From Osmia lignaria lignaria (taxonomy: Eukaryota > Arthropoda > Insecta > Hymenoptera > Megachilidae): a stretch of DNA of 64,000 bases. The notes beneath the pieces are model-generated. The model worked only from the letters and a program-made list of their open reading frames with translations. It had not been told where the DNA came from and searched no databases. Where the stretch lies: positions 3,370,001 through 3,434,000 of the forward strand of contig NW_027478160.1 of assembly GCF_051020975.1 (NCBI RefSeq). The letters run 5' to 3'. The position numbers were made by a program, and so were the translations under genes. Shown here piece by piece: positions 13,484 to 23,981 of the stretch; the stretch's first letter is position 1, and every line of letters starts with the position of its first letter.

Positions 13484-14771
13484 TCAGATGCGTAGCTCTC
13501 GAGATATATCAAGATATTTAAAAGTTCCGAAGCCGCACCAACATAATAGAGATACAGAAACACCGTGGCCCCTTTCTTTGAGATAACTCTGCACTATTGC
13601 GCGCTGCAAATGCCACTTCCAGCTTAGCTGTGCAGAAGAAGAACAACAAGAAGAAGAAATATCTCGAAATATGTCCGTCAGGCCCCTTCCCTTGAGATAA
13701 ATCTGCAAATATCTCGGAAACGAAGAGAGCTATGGCAAAATGTTAAGAGACCTTTTTTGTAGAGAATTAAGTTTCCTACTTTTTACGTTCTATGACATTT
13801 TTTGATCAGATGCGTAGTTCTCGAGATATATCAAGATATTTAAAAGTTCCGAAGCCGCACCAACATAATAGAGATACAGAAACACCGTGACCCCTTTCTT
13901 TGAGATAACTCTGCACTATTGCGAGCTGTAAATGCCACTTCCAGCTTAGCTGTGCAGAAGAAGAACAACAAGAAGAAGAAATATCTCGAAATATGTCCGT
14001 CAGGCCCCTTCCCTTGAGATATATCTGTAAATATCTCGGAAACGAAGCGAGCTATGGCAAAATGTTAAGAGACCTTTTTTGTCGAGAATTATGTTTCCTA
14101 CTTTTCATGTTCTATGATATTTTTTGATCAGATGCGTAGTTCTCGAGATATATCAAGATATTTAAAAGTTCCGAAGCCGCACCAACATAATAGAGATACA
14201 GAAACACCGTGGCCCCTTTCTTTGAGATAACTCTGCACTATTGCGCGCTGCAAATGCCACTTCCAGCTTAGCTGTGCAGAAGAAGAACAACAAGAAGAAG
14301 AAATATCTCGAAATATGTCCGTCAGGCCCCTTCCCTTGAGATAAATCTGCAAATATCTCGGAAACGAAGAGAGCTATGGCAAAATGTTAAGAGACCTTTT
14401 TTGTAGAGAATTAAGTTTCCTACTTTTTACGTTCTATGACATTTTTTGATCAGATGCGTAGTTCTCGAGATATATCAAGATATTTAAAAGTTCCGAAGCC
14501 GCACCAACATAATAGAGATACAGAAACACCGTGACCCCTTTCTTTGAGATAACTCTGCACTATTGCGAGCTGTAAATGCCACTTCCAGCTTAGCTGTGCA
14601 GAAGAAGAACAACAAGAAGAAGAAATATCTCGAAATATGTCCGTCAGGCCCCTTCCCTTGAGATATATCTGTAAATATCTCGGAAACGAAGCGAGCTATG
14701 GCAAAATGTTAAGAGACCTTTTTTGTCGAGAATTATGTTTCCTACAATTTATGTTCTATGATATTTTTTGA
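13484..14771. repeat. Tandem dimer, 644 bp x 2
   Basis: Two monomers are repeated as a pair. The first of each pair has GCGCGCTGC; the second has TTTTTACGTTCTATGACAT upstream, CACCGTGACCCC, and ATATCTGTAAATATC. The boundary monomer is recombinant: around 14,092-14,107 the class B GTCGAGAATTATG runs directly into the class A CTACTTTTCATG. The second pair instead ends with the class B CTACAATTTATG. The same pair of monomers also occurs singly at 10,586-11,229. Confidence 0.8.
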
Positions 14772-15075
14772 TCAGAAGCGTAGTTTTCGAGATATATCGA
14801 GATATTTAAAAGTTCCGAAGCCGCACCAACATAATAGAGATACAGAAACACCGTGGCCCCTTTCTTTGAGATGACTCTGCACTATTGCGAGCTGGAAATG
14901 CCACTTCCAGTTTAGCTGTGCAGAAGAAGAACAACAAGAAGAAGAAATATCTCGAAATATGTCCGTCAGGCCCCTTCCCTTGAGATAAATCTGCAAATAT
15001 CTCGGAAACGAAGAGAGCTATGGCAAAATGTTAAGAGACCTTTTTTGTAGAGAATTAAGTTTCCTACTTTTCATG

Positions 15076-18000
15076 TTCTATGATATTTTTTGATCAGATG
15101 CGTAGTTCTCGAGATATATCAAGATATTTAAAAGTTCCGAAGCCGCACCAACATAATAGAGATACAGAAACACCGTGGCCCCTTTCTTTGAGATAACTCT
15201 GCACTATTGCGAGCTGCAAATGCCACTTCCAGCTTAGCTGTGCAGAAGAAGAACAACAAGAAGAAGAAATATCTCGAAATATGTCCGTCAGACCCCTTCC
15301 CTCGAGATAAATCTGCAAATATCTCGGAAACGAAGAGAGCTATGGCAAAATGTTAAGAGACCTTTTTTGTAGAGAATTAAGTTTCCTACTTTTCATGTTC
15401 TATGATATTCTTTGATCAGATGCGTACTTCTCGAGATATATCAAGATATTTAAAAGTTCCGAAGCCGCACCAACATAATAGAGATACAGAAACACCGTGG
15501 CCCCTTTCTTTGAGATAACTCTGCACTATTGCGCGCTGCAAATGCCACTTCCAGCTTAGCTGTGCAGAAGAAGAACAACAAGAAGAAGAAATATCTCGAA
15601 ATATGTCCGTCAGGCCCCTTCCCTTGAGTTAAATCTGCAAATATCTCGGAAACGAAGCGAGCTATGGCAAAATGTTAAGAGACCTTTTTTGTAGAGAATT
15701 AAGTTTCCTGCTTTTTATGTTCTATGATATTTTTTGATCAGATGCGTAGTTCTCGAGATATATCAAGATATTTAAAAGTTCCGAAGCCGCACCAACATAA
15801 TAGAGATACAGAAACACCGTGGCCCCTTTCTTTGAGATAACTCTGGACTATTGCGAGCTGCAAATGCCACTTCCAGCTTAGCTGTGCAGAAGAGGAACAA
15901 CAAGAAGAAGAAATATCTCGGAATATGTCCGTCAGGCCCCTTCCCTTGAGATAAATCTGCAAATATCTCGGAAACGATGCCAGCTATGGGAAAATGTTAA
16001 GAGACCTTTTTTGTAGAGAATTAAGTTTCCTACTTTTTATCTTGTATGATATTTTTTGATCAGATGCGTAGTTCTAGAGATATATCAAGATATTTAAAAG
16101 TTCCGAAGCCGCACCAACATAATAGAGATACAGAAACACCGTGGCCCCTTTCTTTGAGATAACTGTGCACTAGTGCGAGCCGCAAATGCCACTTCCAGCT
16201 TAGCTGTGCAGAAGAAGAACAACAAGAAGAAGAAATATCTCGAAATATGTCCGTCAGGCCCCTTCCCTTGAGATAAATCTGCAAATATCTCGGAACCGAA
16301 GCGAGCTATGGCAAAATGTTAAGAGACCCTTTTTGTAGAGAATTAAGTTTCCCACTTTTTATGTTCTATGATATTTTTTGATCAGACGCGTAGTTCTCGA
16401 GATATATCAAGATATTTAAAAGTTCCGAAGCCGCACCAACATAATAGAGATACAGAAACACCGTGGCCCCTTTCTTTGAGATAACTCTGCACTATTGCGA
16501 GCTGCAAATGCCACTTCCAGCTTAGCTGTGCAGAAGAAGAACAACAAGAAGAAGAAATATCTCGAAATATGTCCGTCAGGCCCCTTCCCTCGAGATAAAT
16601 CTGCAAATATCTCGGAAACGAAGCGAGCTATGGCAAAATGTTAAGAGACCTTTTTTGTAGAGAATTAAGTTTCCTACTTTCTATGTTCTATGATATTTTT
16701 TGATCAGATGCGTAGTTCTCGAGATATATCAAGATATTTAAAAGTTCCGAATCCGCACCAACATAATAGAGATACAGAAACACCGTGACCCCTTTCTTTG
16801 AGATAACTCTGCACTATTGCGAGCTGTAAATGCCACTTCCAGCTTAGCTGTGCAGAAGAAGAACAACAAGAAGAAGAAATATCTCGAAATATGTCCGTCA
16901 GGCCCCTTCCCTTGAGATATATCTGTAAATATCTCGGAAACGAAGCGAGCTATGGCAAAATGTTAAGAGACCTTTTTTGTCGAGAATTATGTTTCCTACA
17001 ATTTATGTTCTATGATATTTTTTGATCAGATGCGTAGTTCTCGAGATATATCAAGATATTTAAAAGTTCCGAAGCCGCACCAACATAATAGAGATACAGA
17101 AACACCGTGGCCCCTTTCTTTGAGATAACTCTGCACTATTGCGAGCTGCAAATGCCACTTCCAGCTTAGCTGTGCAGAAGAAGAACAACAAGAAGAAGAA
17201 ATATCTCGAAATATGTCCGTCAGACCCCTTCCCTCGAGATAAATCTGCAAATATCTCGGAAACGAAGAGAGCTATGGCAAAATGTTAAGAGACCTTTTTT
17301 GTAGAGAATTAAGTTTCCTACTTTTCATGTTCTATGATATTCTTTGATCAGATGCGTACTTCTCGAGATATATCAAGATATTTAAAAGTTCCGAAGCCGC
17401 ACCAACATAATAGAGATACAGAAACACCGTGGCCCCTTTCTTTGAGATAACTCTGCACTATTGCGCGCTGCAAATGCCACTTCCAGCTTAGCTGTGCAGA
17501 AGAAGAACAACAAGAAGAAGAAATATCTCGAAATATGTCCGTCAGGCCCCTTCCCTTGAGTTAAATCTGCAAATATCTCGGAAACGAAGCGAGCTATGGC
17601 AAAATGTTAAGAGACCTTTTTTGTAGAGAATTAAGTTTCCTGCTTTTTATGTTCTATGATATTTTTTGATCAGATGCGTAGTTCTCGAGATATATCAAGA
17701 TATTTAAAAGTTCCGAAGCCGCACCAACATAATAGAGATACAGAAACACCGTGGCCCCTTTCTTTGAGATAACTCTGCACTATTGCGAGCTGCAAATGCC
17801 ACTTCCAGCTTAGCTGTGCAGAAGAGGAACAACAAGAAGAAGAAATATCTCGGAATATGTCCGTCAGGCCCCTTCCCTTGAGATAAATCTGCAAATATCT
17901 CGGAAACGATGCCAGCTATGGGAAAATGTTAAGAGACCTTTTTTGTAGAGAATTAAGTTTCCTACTTTTTATCTTGTATGATATTTTTTGATCAGATGCG

Positions 18001-18719
18001 TAGTTCTAGAGATATATCAAGATATTTAAAAGTTCCGAAGCCGCACCAACATAATAGAGATACAGAAACACCGTGGCCCCTTTCTTTGAGATAACTGTGC
18101 ACTAGTGCGAGCCGCAAATGCCACTTCCAGCTTAGCTGTGCAGAAGAAGAACAACAAGAAGAAGAAATATCTCGAAATATGTCCGTCAGGCCCCTTCCCT
18201 TGAGATAAATCTGCAAATATCTCGGAACCGAAGCGAGCTATGGCAAAATGTTAAGAGACCCTTTTTGTAGAGAATTAAGTTTCCCACTTTTTATGTTCTA
18301 TGATATTTTTTGATCAGACGCGTAGTTCTCGAGATATATCAAGATATTTAAAAGTTCCGAAGCCGCACCAACATAATAGAGATACAGAAACACCGTGGCC
18401 CCTTTCTTTGAGATAACTCTGCACTATTGCGAGCTGCAAATGCCACTTCCAGCTTAGCTGTGCAGAAGAAGAACAACAAGAAGAAGAAATATCTCGAAAT
18501 ATGTCCGTCAGGCCCCTTCCCTCGAGATAAATCTGCAAATATCTCGGAAACGAAGCGAGCTATGGCAAAATGTTAAGAGACCTTTTTTGTAGAGAATTAA
18601 GTTTCCTACTTTCTATGTTCTATGATATTTTTTGATCAGATGCGTAGTTCTCGAGATATATCAAGATATTTAAAAGTTCCGAATCCGCACCAACATAATA
18701 GAGATACAGAAACACCGTG
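15076..18719. repeat. Tandem 6-monomer higher-order repeat, 1,932 bp x about 1.9
   Basis: 15,076-16,787 recurs at 17,008-18,719. Shared private variants are GATATTCTTTGATC with GCGTACTTCTCG (15,406 and 17,338), CCTTGAGTTAAATC (15,624 and 17,556), TTATCTTGTATG (16,037 and 17,969), GTTCTAGAGATA (16,072 and 18,004), GGAACCGAAGCG (about 16,293), GAGACCCTTTTTG (about 16,324), TTTCCCACTTT, and CCGAATCCGCACC (about 16,748 and 18,680). One mismatch was seen, CTGGACTATT at about 15,845 against CTGCACTATT. The copies diverge at CCGTGACCCC (about 16,789) against CCGTGGCCCC. Confidence 0.88.
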
Positions 18720-19060
18720 GCCCCTTTCTTTGAGATAACTCTGCACTATTGCGAGCTGCAAATGCCACTTCCAGCTTAGCTGTGCAGAAGAAGAACAACA
18801 AGAAGAAGAAATATCTCGAAATATGTCCGTCAGGCCCCTTCCCTTGAGATAAATCTGCAAATATCTCGGAAACGAAGAGAGCTATGGCAAAATGTTAAGA
18901 GACCTTTTTTGTAGAGAATTAAGTTTCCTACTTTTCATGTTCTATGATATTTTTTGATCAGATGCGTAGTTCTCGAGATATATCAAGATATTTAAAAGTT
19001 CCGAAGCCGCACCAACATAATAGAGATACAGAAACACCGTGGCCCCTTTCTTTGAGATAA

Positions 19061-19109
19061 CTCTGCACTATTGCGAGCTGCAAATGCCACTTCCAGCTTA
19101 GCTGTGCAG
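19061..19109. repeat. Nested inverted repeat (possible hairpin or cruciform), one per monomer
   Basis: CTGCAC at 19,063-19,068 is the reverse complement of GTGCAG at 19,104-19,109. Inside it, AGCTG at 19,076-19,080 pairs with CAGCT at 19,094-19,098. The inner arms extend to AGCTGCAA against TTCCAGCT with seven of eight pairs. A competing short dyad, CAGCT-T-AGCTG, occupies 19,094-19,104. The arrangement is kept in most monomers. In copies reading GTGCAGAGG the outer arm lengthens to CTCTGCAC / GTGCAGAG. Whether it folds in DNA or in a transcript is inference; the loop and bulges are sizeable, so stability could be modest. Confidence 0.6.
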
Positions 19110-19132
19110 AAGAAGAACAACAAGAAGAAGAA
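19106..19132. repeat. GAA/CAA trinucleotide-like tract, one per monomer
   Basis: A purine-rich run built from GAA GAA GAA CAA CAA GAA GAA GAA follows the inverted repeat. It is interrupted by single-base variants in some copies, such as GAGGAAC, GAACAAGAAC, CAAAAAGAAG and GAATAAGAA. Although it looks like a microsatellite, its length does not change in any monomer I followed, because the 322-bp phase is kept throughout. It reads as serine and cysteine codons on the minus strand, but that frame has no credible start. Confidence 0.75.
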
Positions 19133-19223
19133 ATATCTCGAAATATGTCCGTCAGGCCCCTTCCCTTGAGATAAATCTGCAAATATCTCGGAAACGAAGA
19201 GAGCTATGGCAAAATGTTAAGAG

Positions 19224-19275
19224 ACCTTTTTTGTAGAGAATTAAGTTTCCTACTTTTCATGTTCTATGATATTTT
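19224..19275. other. T-rich segment with three T-tracts
   Basis: The last part of each monomer, before the TGATCA junction, is the most AT-rich. It contains three T-runs: T6 after GAGACC, T4 or T5 after CCTAC, and T6 in GATATTTTTTGATC. In the 6,722 monomer they lie at 6,991-6,996, 7,018-7,022 and 7,036-7,041, spaced 27 and 18 bp. T/A-tracts are common in satellites and can curve DNA, but these spacings are not multiples of the helical repeat, so strong curvature is not predicted. Confidence 0.5.
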
Positions 19276-21745
19276 TTGATCAGATGCGTAGTTCTCGAGA
19301 TATATCAAGATATTTAAAAGTTCCGAAGCCGCACCAACATAATAGAGATACAGAAACACCGTGGCCCCTTTCTTTGAGATAACTCTGCACTATTGCGAGC
19401 TGTAAATGCCACTTCCAGCTTAGCTGTGCAGAAGAAGAACAACAAGAAGAAGAAATATCTCGAAATATGTCCGTCAGGCCCCTTCCCTTGAGATATATCT
19501 GCAAATATCTCGGAAACCAAGCGAGCTATGGCAAAATGTTAAGAGACCTTTTTTGTCGAGAATTATGTTTCCCACAATTTATGTTCTATGATATTTTTTG
19601 ATCAGAAGCGTAGTTTTCGAGATATATCGAGATATTTAAAAGTTCCGAAGCCGCACCAACATAATAGAGATACAGAAACACCGTGGCCCCTTTCTTTGAG
19701 ATAACTCTGCACTATTGCGAGCTGCAAATGCCACTTCCAGCTTAGCTGTGCAGAAGAAGAACAACAAGAAGAAGAAATATCTCGAAATATGTCCGTCAGA
19801 CCCCTTCCCTCGAGATAAATCTGCAAATATCTCGGAAACGAAGAGAGCTATGGCAAAATGTTAAGAGACCTTTTTTGTAGAGAATTAAGTTTCCTACTTT
19901 TCATGTTCTATGATATTCTTTGATCAGATGCGTAGTTCTCGAGATATATCAAGATATTTAAAAGTTCCGAAGCCGCACCAACATAATAGAGATACAGAAA
20001 CACCGTGGCCCCTTTCTTTGAGATAACTCTGCACTATTGCGCGCTGCAAATGCCACTTCCAGCTTAGCTGTGCAGAAGAAGAACAACAAGAAGAAGAAAT
20101 ATCTCGAAATATGTCCGTCAGGCCCCTTCCCTTGAGATAAATCTGCAAATATCTCGGAAACGAAGCGAGCTATGGCAAAATGTTAAGAGACCTTTTTTGT
20201 AGAGAATTATGTTTCCTACAATTTATGTTCTATGATATTTTTTGATCAGATGCGTAGTTTTCGAGATATATCGAGATATTTAAAAGATCCGAACCCGCAC
20301 CAACATAATAGAGATACAGAAACACCGTGGCCCCTTTCTTTGATATAACTCTGCACTATTGCGAGCTGCAAATGCCACTTCCAGCTTAGCTGTGCAGAAG
20401 AAGAACAGCAAAAAGAAGAAATATCTCGAAATATGTCCGTAAGGCCCCTTCCCTTGAGATAAATCTGCAAATATCTCGGAAACGAAGCGAGCTACCGCAA
20501 AATGTTAAGAGACCTTTTTTGTAGAAAATTAGGATTCCTACTTTTTATGTTCTATGATATTTTTTGAACAGATGCGTAGTTCTCGAGATATATCAAGATA
20601 TTTAAAAGTTCCGAAGCCGCACCAACATAATAGAGATACAGAAACACCGTGGCCCCTTTCTTTGAGATAACTCTGCACTATTGCGAGCTGCAAATGCCAC
20701 TTCCAGCTTAGCTGTGCAGAAGAAGAACAACAAGAAGAAGAAATATCTCGAAATATGTTCGTCAGGCCCCTTCCCTTGAGATAAATCTGCAAATATCTCG
20801 GAAACGAAGAGAGCTATGGCAAAATGTTAAGAGACCTTTTTTGTAGAGAATTAAGTTTCCTACTTTTTACGTTCTATGACATTTTTTGATCAGATGCGTA
20901 GTTCTCGAGATATATCAAGATATTTAAAAGTTCCGAAGCCGCACCAACATAATAGAGATACAGAAACACCGTGGCCCCTTTCTTTGAGATAACTCTGCAC
21001 TATTGCGAGCTGTAAATGCCACTTCCAGCTTAGCTGTGCAGAAGAAGAACAACAAGAAGAAGAAATATCTCGAAATATGTCCGTCAGGCCCCTTCCCTTG
21101 AGATATATCTGTAAATATCTCGGAAACGAAGCGAGCTATGGCAAAATGTTAAGAGACCTTTTTTGTCGAGAATTATGTTTCCTACAATTTATGTTCTATG
21201 ATATTTTTTGATCAGAAGCGTAGTTTTCGAGATATATCGAGATATTTAAAAGTTCCGAAGCCGCACCAACATAATAGAGATACAGAAACACCGTGGCCCC
21301 TTTCTTTGAGATGACTCTGCACTATTGCGAGCTGGAAATGCCACTTCCAGTTTAGCTGTGCAGAAGAAGAACAACAAGAAGAAGAAATATCTCGAAATAT
21401 GTCCGTCAGGCCGCTTCCCTTGAGATAAATCTGCAAATATCTCGGAAACGAAGAGAGCTATGGCAAAATGTTAAGAGACCTTTTTTGTAGAGAATTAAGT
21501 TTCCTACTTTTCATGTTCTATGATATTTTTTGATCAGATGCGTAGTTCTCGAGATATATCAAGATATTTAAAAGTTCCGAAGCCGCACCAACATAATAGA
21601 GATACAGAAACACCGTGGCCCCTTTCTTTGAGATAACTCTGCACTATTGCGCGCTGCAAATGCCACTTCCAGCTTAGCTGTGCAGAAGAAGAACAACAAG
21701 AAGAAGAAATATCTCGAAATATGTCCGTCAGGCCCCTTCCCTTGA

Positions 21746-23981
21746 GATAAATCTGCAAATATCTCGGAAACGAAGCGAGCTATGGCAAAATGTTAAGAGA
21801 CCTTTTTTGTAGAGAATTAAGTTTCCTGCTTTTTATGTTCTATGATATTTTTTGATCAGATGCGTAGTTCTCGAGATATATCAAGATATTTAAAAGTTCC
21901 GAAGCCGCACCAACATAATAGAGATACAGAAACACCGTGGCCCCTTTCTTTGAGATAACTCTGCACTATTGCGAGCTGCAAATGCCACTTCCAGCTTAGC
22001 TGTGCAGAAGAGGAACAACAAGAAGAAGAAATATCTCGGAATATGTCCGTCAGGCCCCTTCCCTTGAGATAAATCTGCAAATATCTCGGAAACGATGCCA
22101 GCTATGGGAAAATGTTAAGAGACCTTTTTTGTAGAGAATTAAGTTTCCTACTTTTTATCTTGTATGATATTTTTTGATCAGATGCGTAGTTCTAGAGATA
22201 TATCAAGATATTTAAAAGTTCCGAAGCCGCACCAACATAATAGAGATACAGAAACACCGTGGCCCCTTTCTTTGAGATAACTGTGCACTAGTGCGAGCCG
22301 CAAATGCCACTTCCAGCTTAGCTGTGCAGAAGAAGAACAACAAGAAGAAGAAATATCTCGAAATATGTCCGTCAGGCCCCTTCCCTTGAGATAAATCTGC
22401 AAATATCTCGGAACCGAAGCGAGCTATGGCAAAATGTTAAGAGACCCTTTTTGTAGAGAATTAAGTTTCCCACTTTTTATGTTCTATGATATTTTTTGAT
22501 CAGACGCGTAGTTCTCGAGATATATCAAGATATTTAAAAGTTCCGAAGCCGCACCAACATAATAGAGATACAGAAACACCGTGGCCCCTTTCTTTGAGAT
22601 AACTCTGCACTATTGCGAGCTGCAAATGCCACTTCCAGCTTAGCTGTGCAGAAGAAGAACAACAAGAAGAAGAAATATCTCGAAATATGTCCGTCAGGCC
22701 CCTTCCCTCGAGATAAATCTGCAAATATCTCGGAAACGAAGCGAGCTATGGCAAAATGTTAAGAGACCTTTTTTGTAGAGAATTAAGTTTCCTACTTTCT
22801 ATGTTCTATGATATTTTTTGATCAGATACGTAGTTCTCGAGATATATCAAGATATTTAAAAGTTCCGAATCCGCACCAACATAATAGAGATACAGAAACA
22901 CCGTGGCCCCTTTCTTTGAGATAACTCTGCACTATTGCGAGCTGCAAATGCCACTTCCAGCTTAGCTGTGCAGAAGAAGAACAACAAGAAGAAGAAATAT
23001 CTCGAAATATGTCCGTCAGGCCCCTTCCCTTGAGATAAATCTGCAAATATCTCGGAAACGAAGAGAGCTATGGCAAAATGTTAAGAGACCTTTTTTGTAG
23101 AGAATTAAGTTTCCTACTTTTCATGTTCTATGATATTTTTTGATCAGATGCGTAGTTCTCGAGATATATCAAGATATTTAAAAGTTCCGAAGCCGCACCA
23201 ACATAATAGAGATACAGAAACACCGTGGCCCCTTTCTTTGAGATAACTCTGCACTATTGCGAGCTGCAAATGCCACTTCCAGCTTAGCTGTGCAGAAGAA
23301 GAACAACAAGAAGAAGAAATATCTCGAAATATGTCCGTCAGGCCCCTTCCCTTGAGATAAATCTGCAAATATCTCGGAAACGAAGAGAGCTATGGCAAAA
23401 TGTTAAGAGACCTTTTTTGTAGAGAATTAAGTTTCCTACTTTTCATGTTCTATGATATTTTTTGATCAGATGCGTAGTTCTCGAGATATATCAAGATATT
23501 TAAAAGTTCCGAAGCCGCACCAACATAATAGAGATACAGAAACACCGTGGCCCCTTTCTTTTAGATAACTCTGCACTATTGCGAGCTGTAAATGCCACTT
23601 CCAGCTTAGCTGTGCAGAAGAAGAACAACAAGAAGAAGAAATATCTCGAAATATGTCCGTCAGGCCCCTTCCCTTGAGATATATCTGCAAATATCTCGGA
23701 AACGAAGCGAGCTATGGCAAAATGTTAAGAGACCTTTTTTGTCGAGAATTATGTTTCCCACAATTTATGTTCTATGATATTTTTTGATCAGAAGCGTAGT
23801 TTTCGAGATATATCGAGATATTTAAAAGTTCCGAAGCCGCACCAACATAATAGAGATACAGAAACACCGTGGCCCCTTTCTTTGAGATAACTCTGCACTA
23901 TTGCGAGCTGCAAATGCCACTTCCAGCTTAGCTGTGCAGAAGAAGAACAACAAGAAGAAGAAATATCTCGAAATATGTCCG
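21746..23981. repeat. Copy 2 of the second 4,186-bp-offset duplication
   Basis: Partner of 17,560-19,795. It is flanked on the left by a GCGCGCTGC monomer whose CCTTGAGATAAATC differs from the CCTTGAGTTAAATC of the first copy, which sets the left edge. As the third occurrence of the GTTCTAGAGATA monomer (22,192, after 16,072 and 18,004), it shows that the 6-mer was copied again as part of a larger block. Confidence 0.85.

Larger units (their letters stand above)
18971..19216. repeat. Three diverged internal sub-repeats within the monomer
   Basis: The box T-Y-GAGATA followed by WMTC starts at 18,973, 19,052 and 19,166, and again at 19,295 in the next monomer. The spacings are 79, 114 and 129 bp. 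Copies two (19,041-19,086) and three (19,155-19,216) align further. Their first 27 bases match at 24 positions, then both continue through TCTGCA, GCGAGCT in the consensus, and GCAAATG or GCAAAATG. Copy three carries about 16 extra bases, including ATCTCGGAAACGAAG. Copy one shares the GAGATATATC box and a following GAAGC but is more diverged. I infer that the 322-bp monomer arose from a unit of roughly 110 bp. The copy two/three homology is clear by eye; the copy one homology is weaker. Confidence 0.7.
18958..19279. repeat. Representative monomer (near-consensus, class A)
   Basis: This copy is close to the commonest sequence and serves as a reference for the array. In order it holds a BclI-type palindrome TGATCA (18,956-18,961, at the left junction), the palindrome TCTCGAGA with a XhoI site (18,971-18,978), a TATTTAAAAG stretch (18,989-18,998), a pyrimidine-rich GGCCCCTTTC (19,041-19,050), a nested inverted repeat (19,063-19,109), a GAA/CAA tract (about 19,108-19,132), a second GGCCCCTTCCC (19,155-19,165), and a T-rich tail with T-tracts. 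Its own departures from consensus include GAAGAGAGC for GAAGCGAGC and TTTTCATG for TTTTTATG. The monomer boundary is arbitrary because no natural edge is visible. Confidence 0.9.
17560..19795. repeat. Copy 1 of a second 4,186-bp-offset duplication (partner 21,746-23,981)
   Basis: About 2.2 kb recurs exactly 13 monomers downstream, overlapping the second copy of the 6-mer. Shared markers include TTTCCTGCTTTTTATG, GATGCCAGCTATGGGA, TTATCTTGTATG, GTTCTAGAGATA, TTTCCCACTTT, CCGAATCCGCACC and GTTTCCCACAATTT (about 19,568 and 23,754). I noted a few mismatches: GATGCG against GATACG (22,828), GGAAACCAAG (19,515) against GGAAACGAAG, and CTTTGAG against CTTTTAG (about 23,561). The right edge is at CAGACCCC (19,797) against CAGGCCCC. 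Confidence 0.85.

Noticed and set aside
18985..19000. TATA-like promoter TATTTAAAAG in each monomer
   Set aside because: An AT-rich 10-mer in a repeat is weak evidence. No initiator, transcript end or gene downstream supports it.
19106..19132. Microsatellite (GAA)n
   Set aside because: The tract is interrupted and keeps a fixed length through all monomers followed, so it does not behave as a variable microsatellite.
19180..19216. CENP-B box
   Set aside because: I compared TTCG-containing stretches on both strands (CTTCGTTTCCGAG, CTTCGGAACTTTT, TTTCGAGATATTT) with the core NTTCGNNNNANNCGGGN. None has the A and CGGG in the required places.
19314..19520. Minus-strand 68-codon frames (also 28,974-29,180, 31,550, 33,160, 34,447, 36,700)
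   Set aside because: They are created when GGAAACGAAG becomes GGAAACCAAG, giving a TTG start in a second frame. The recurrence follows the duplicated blocks only.
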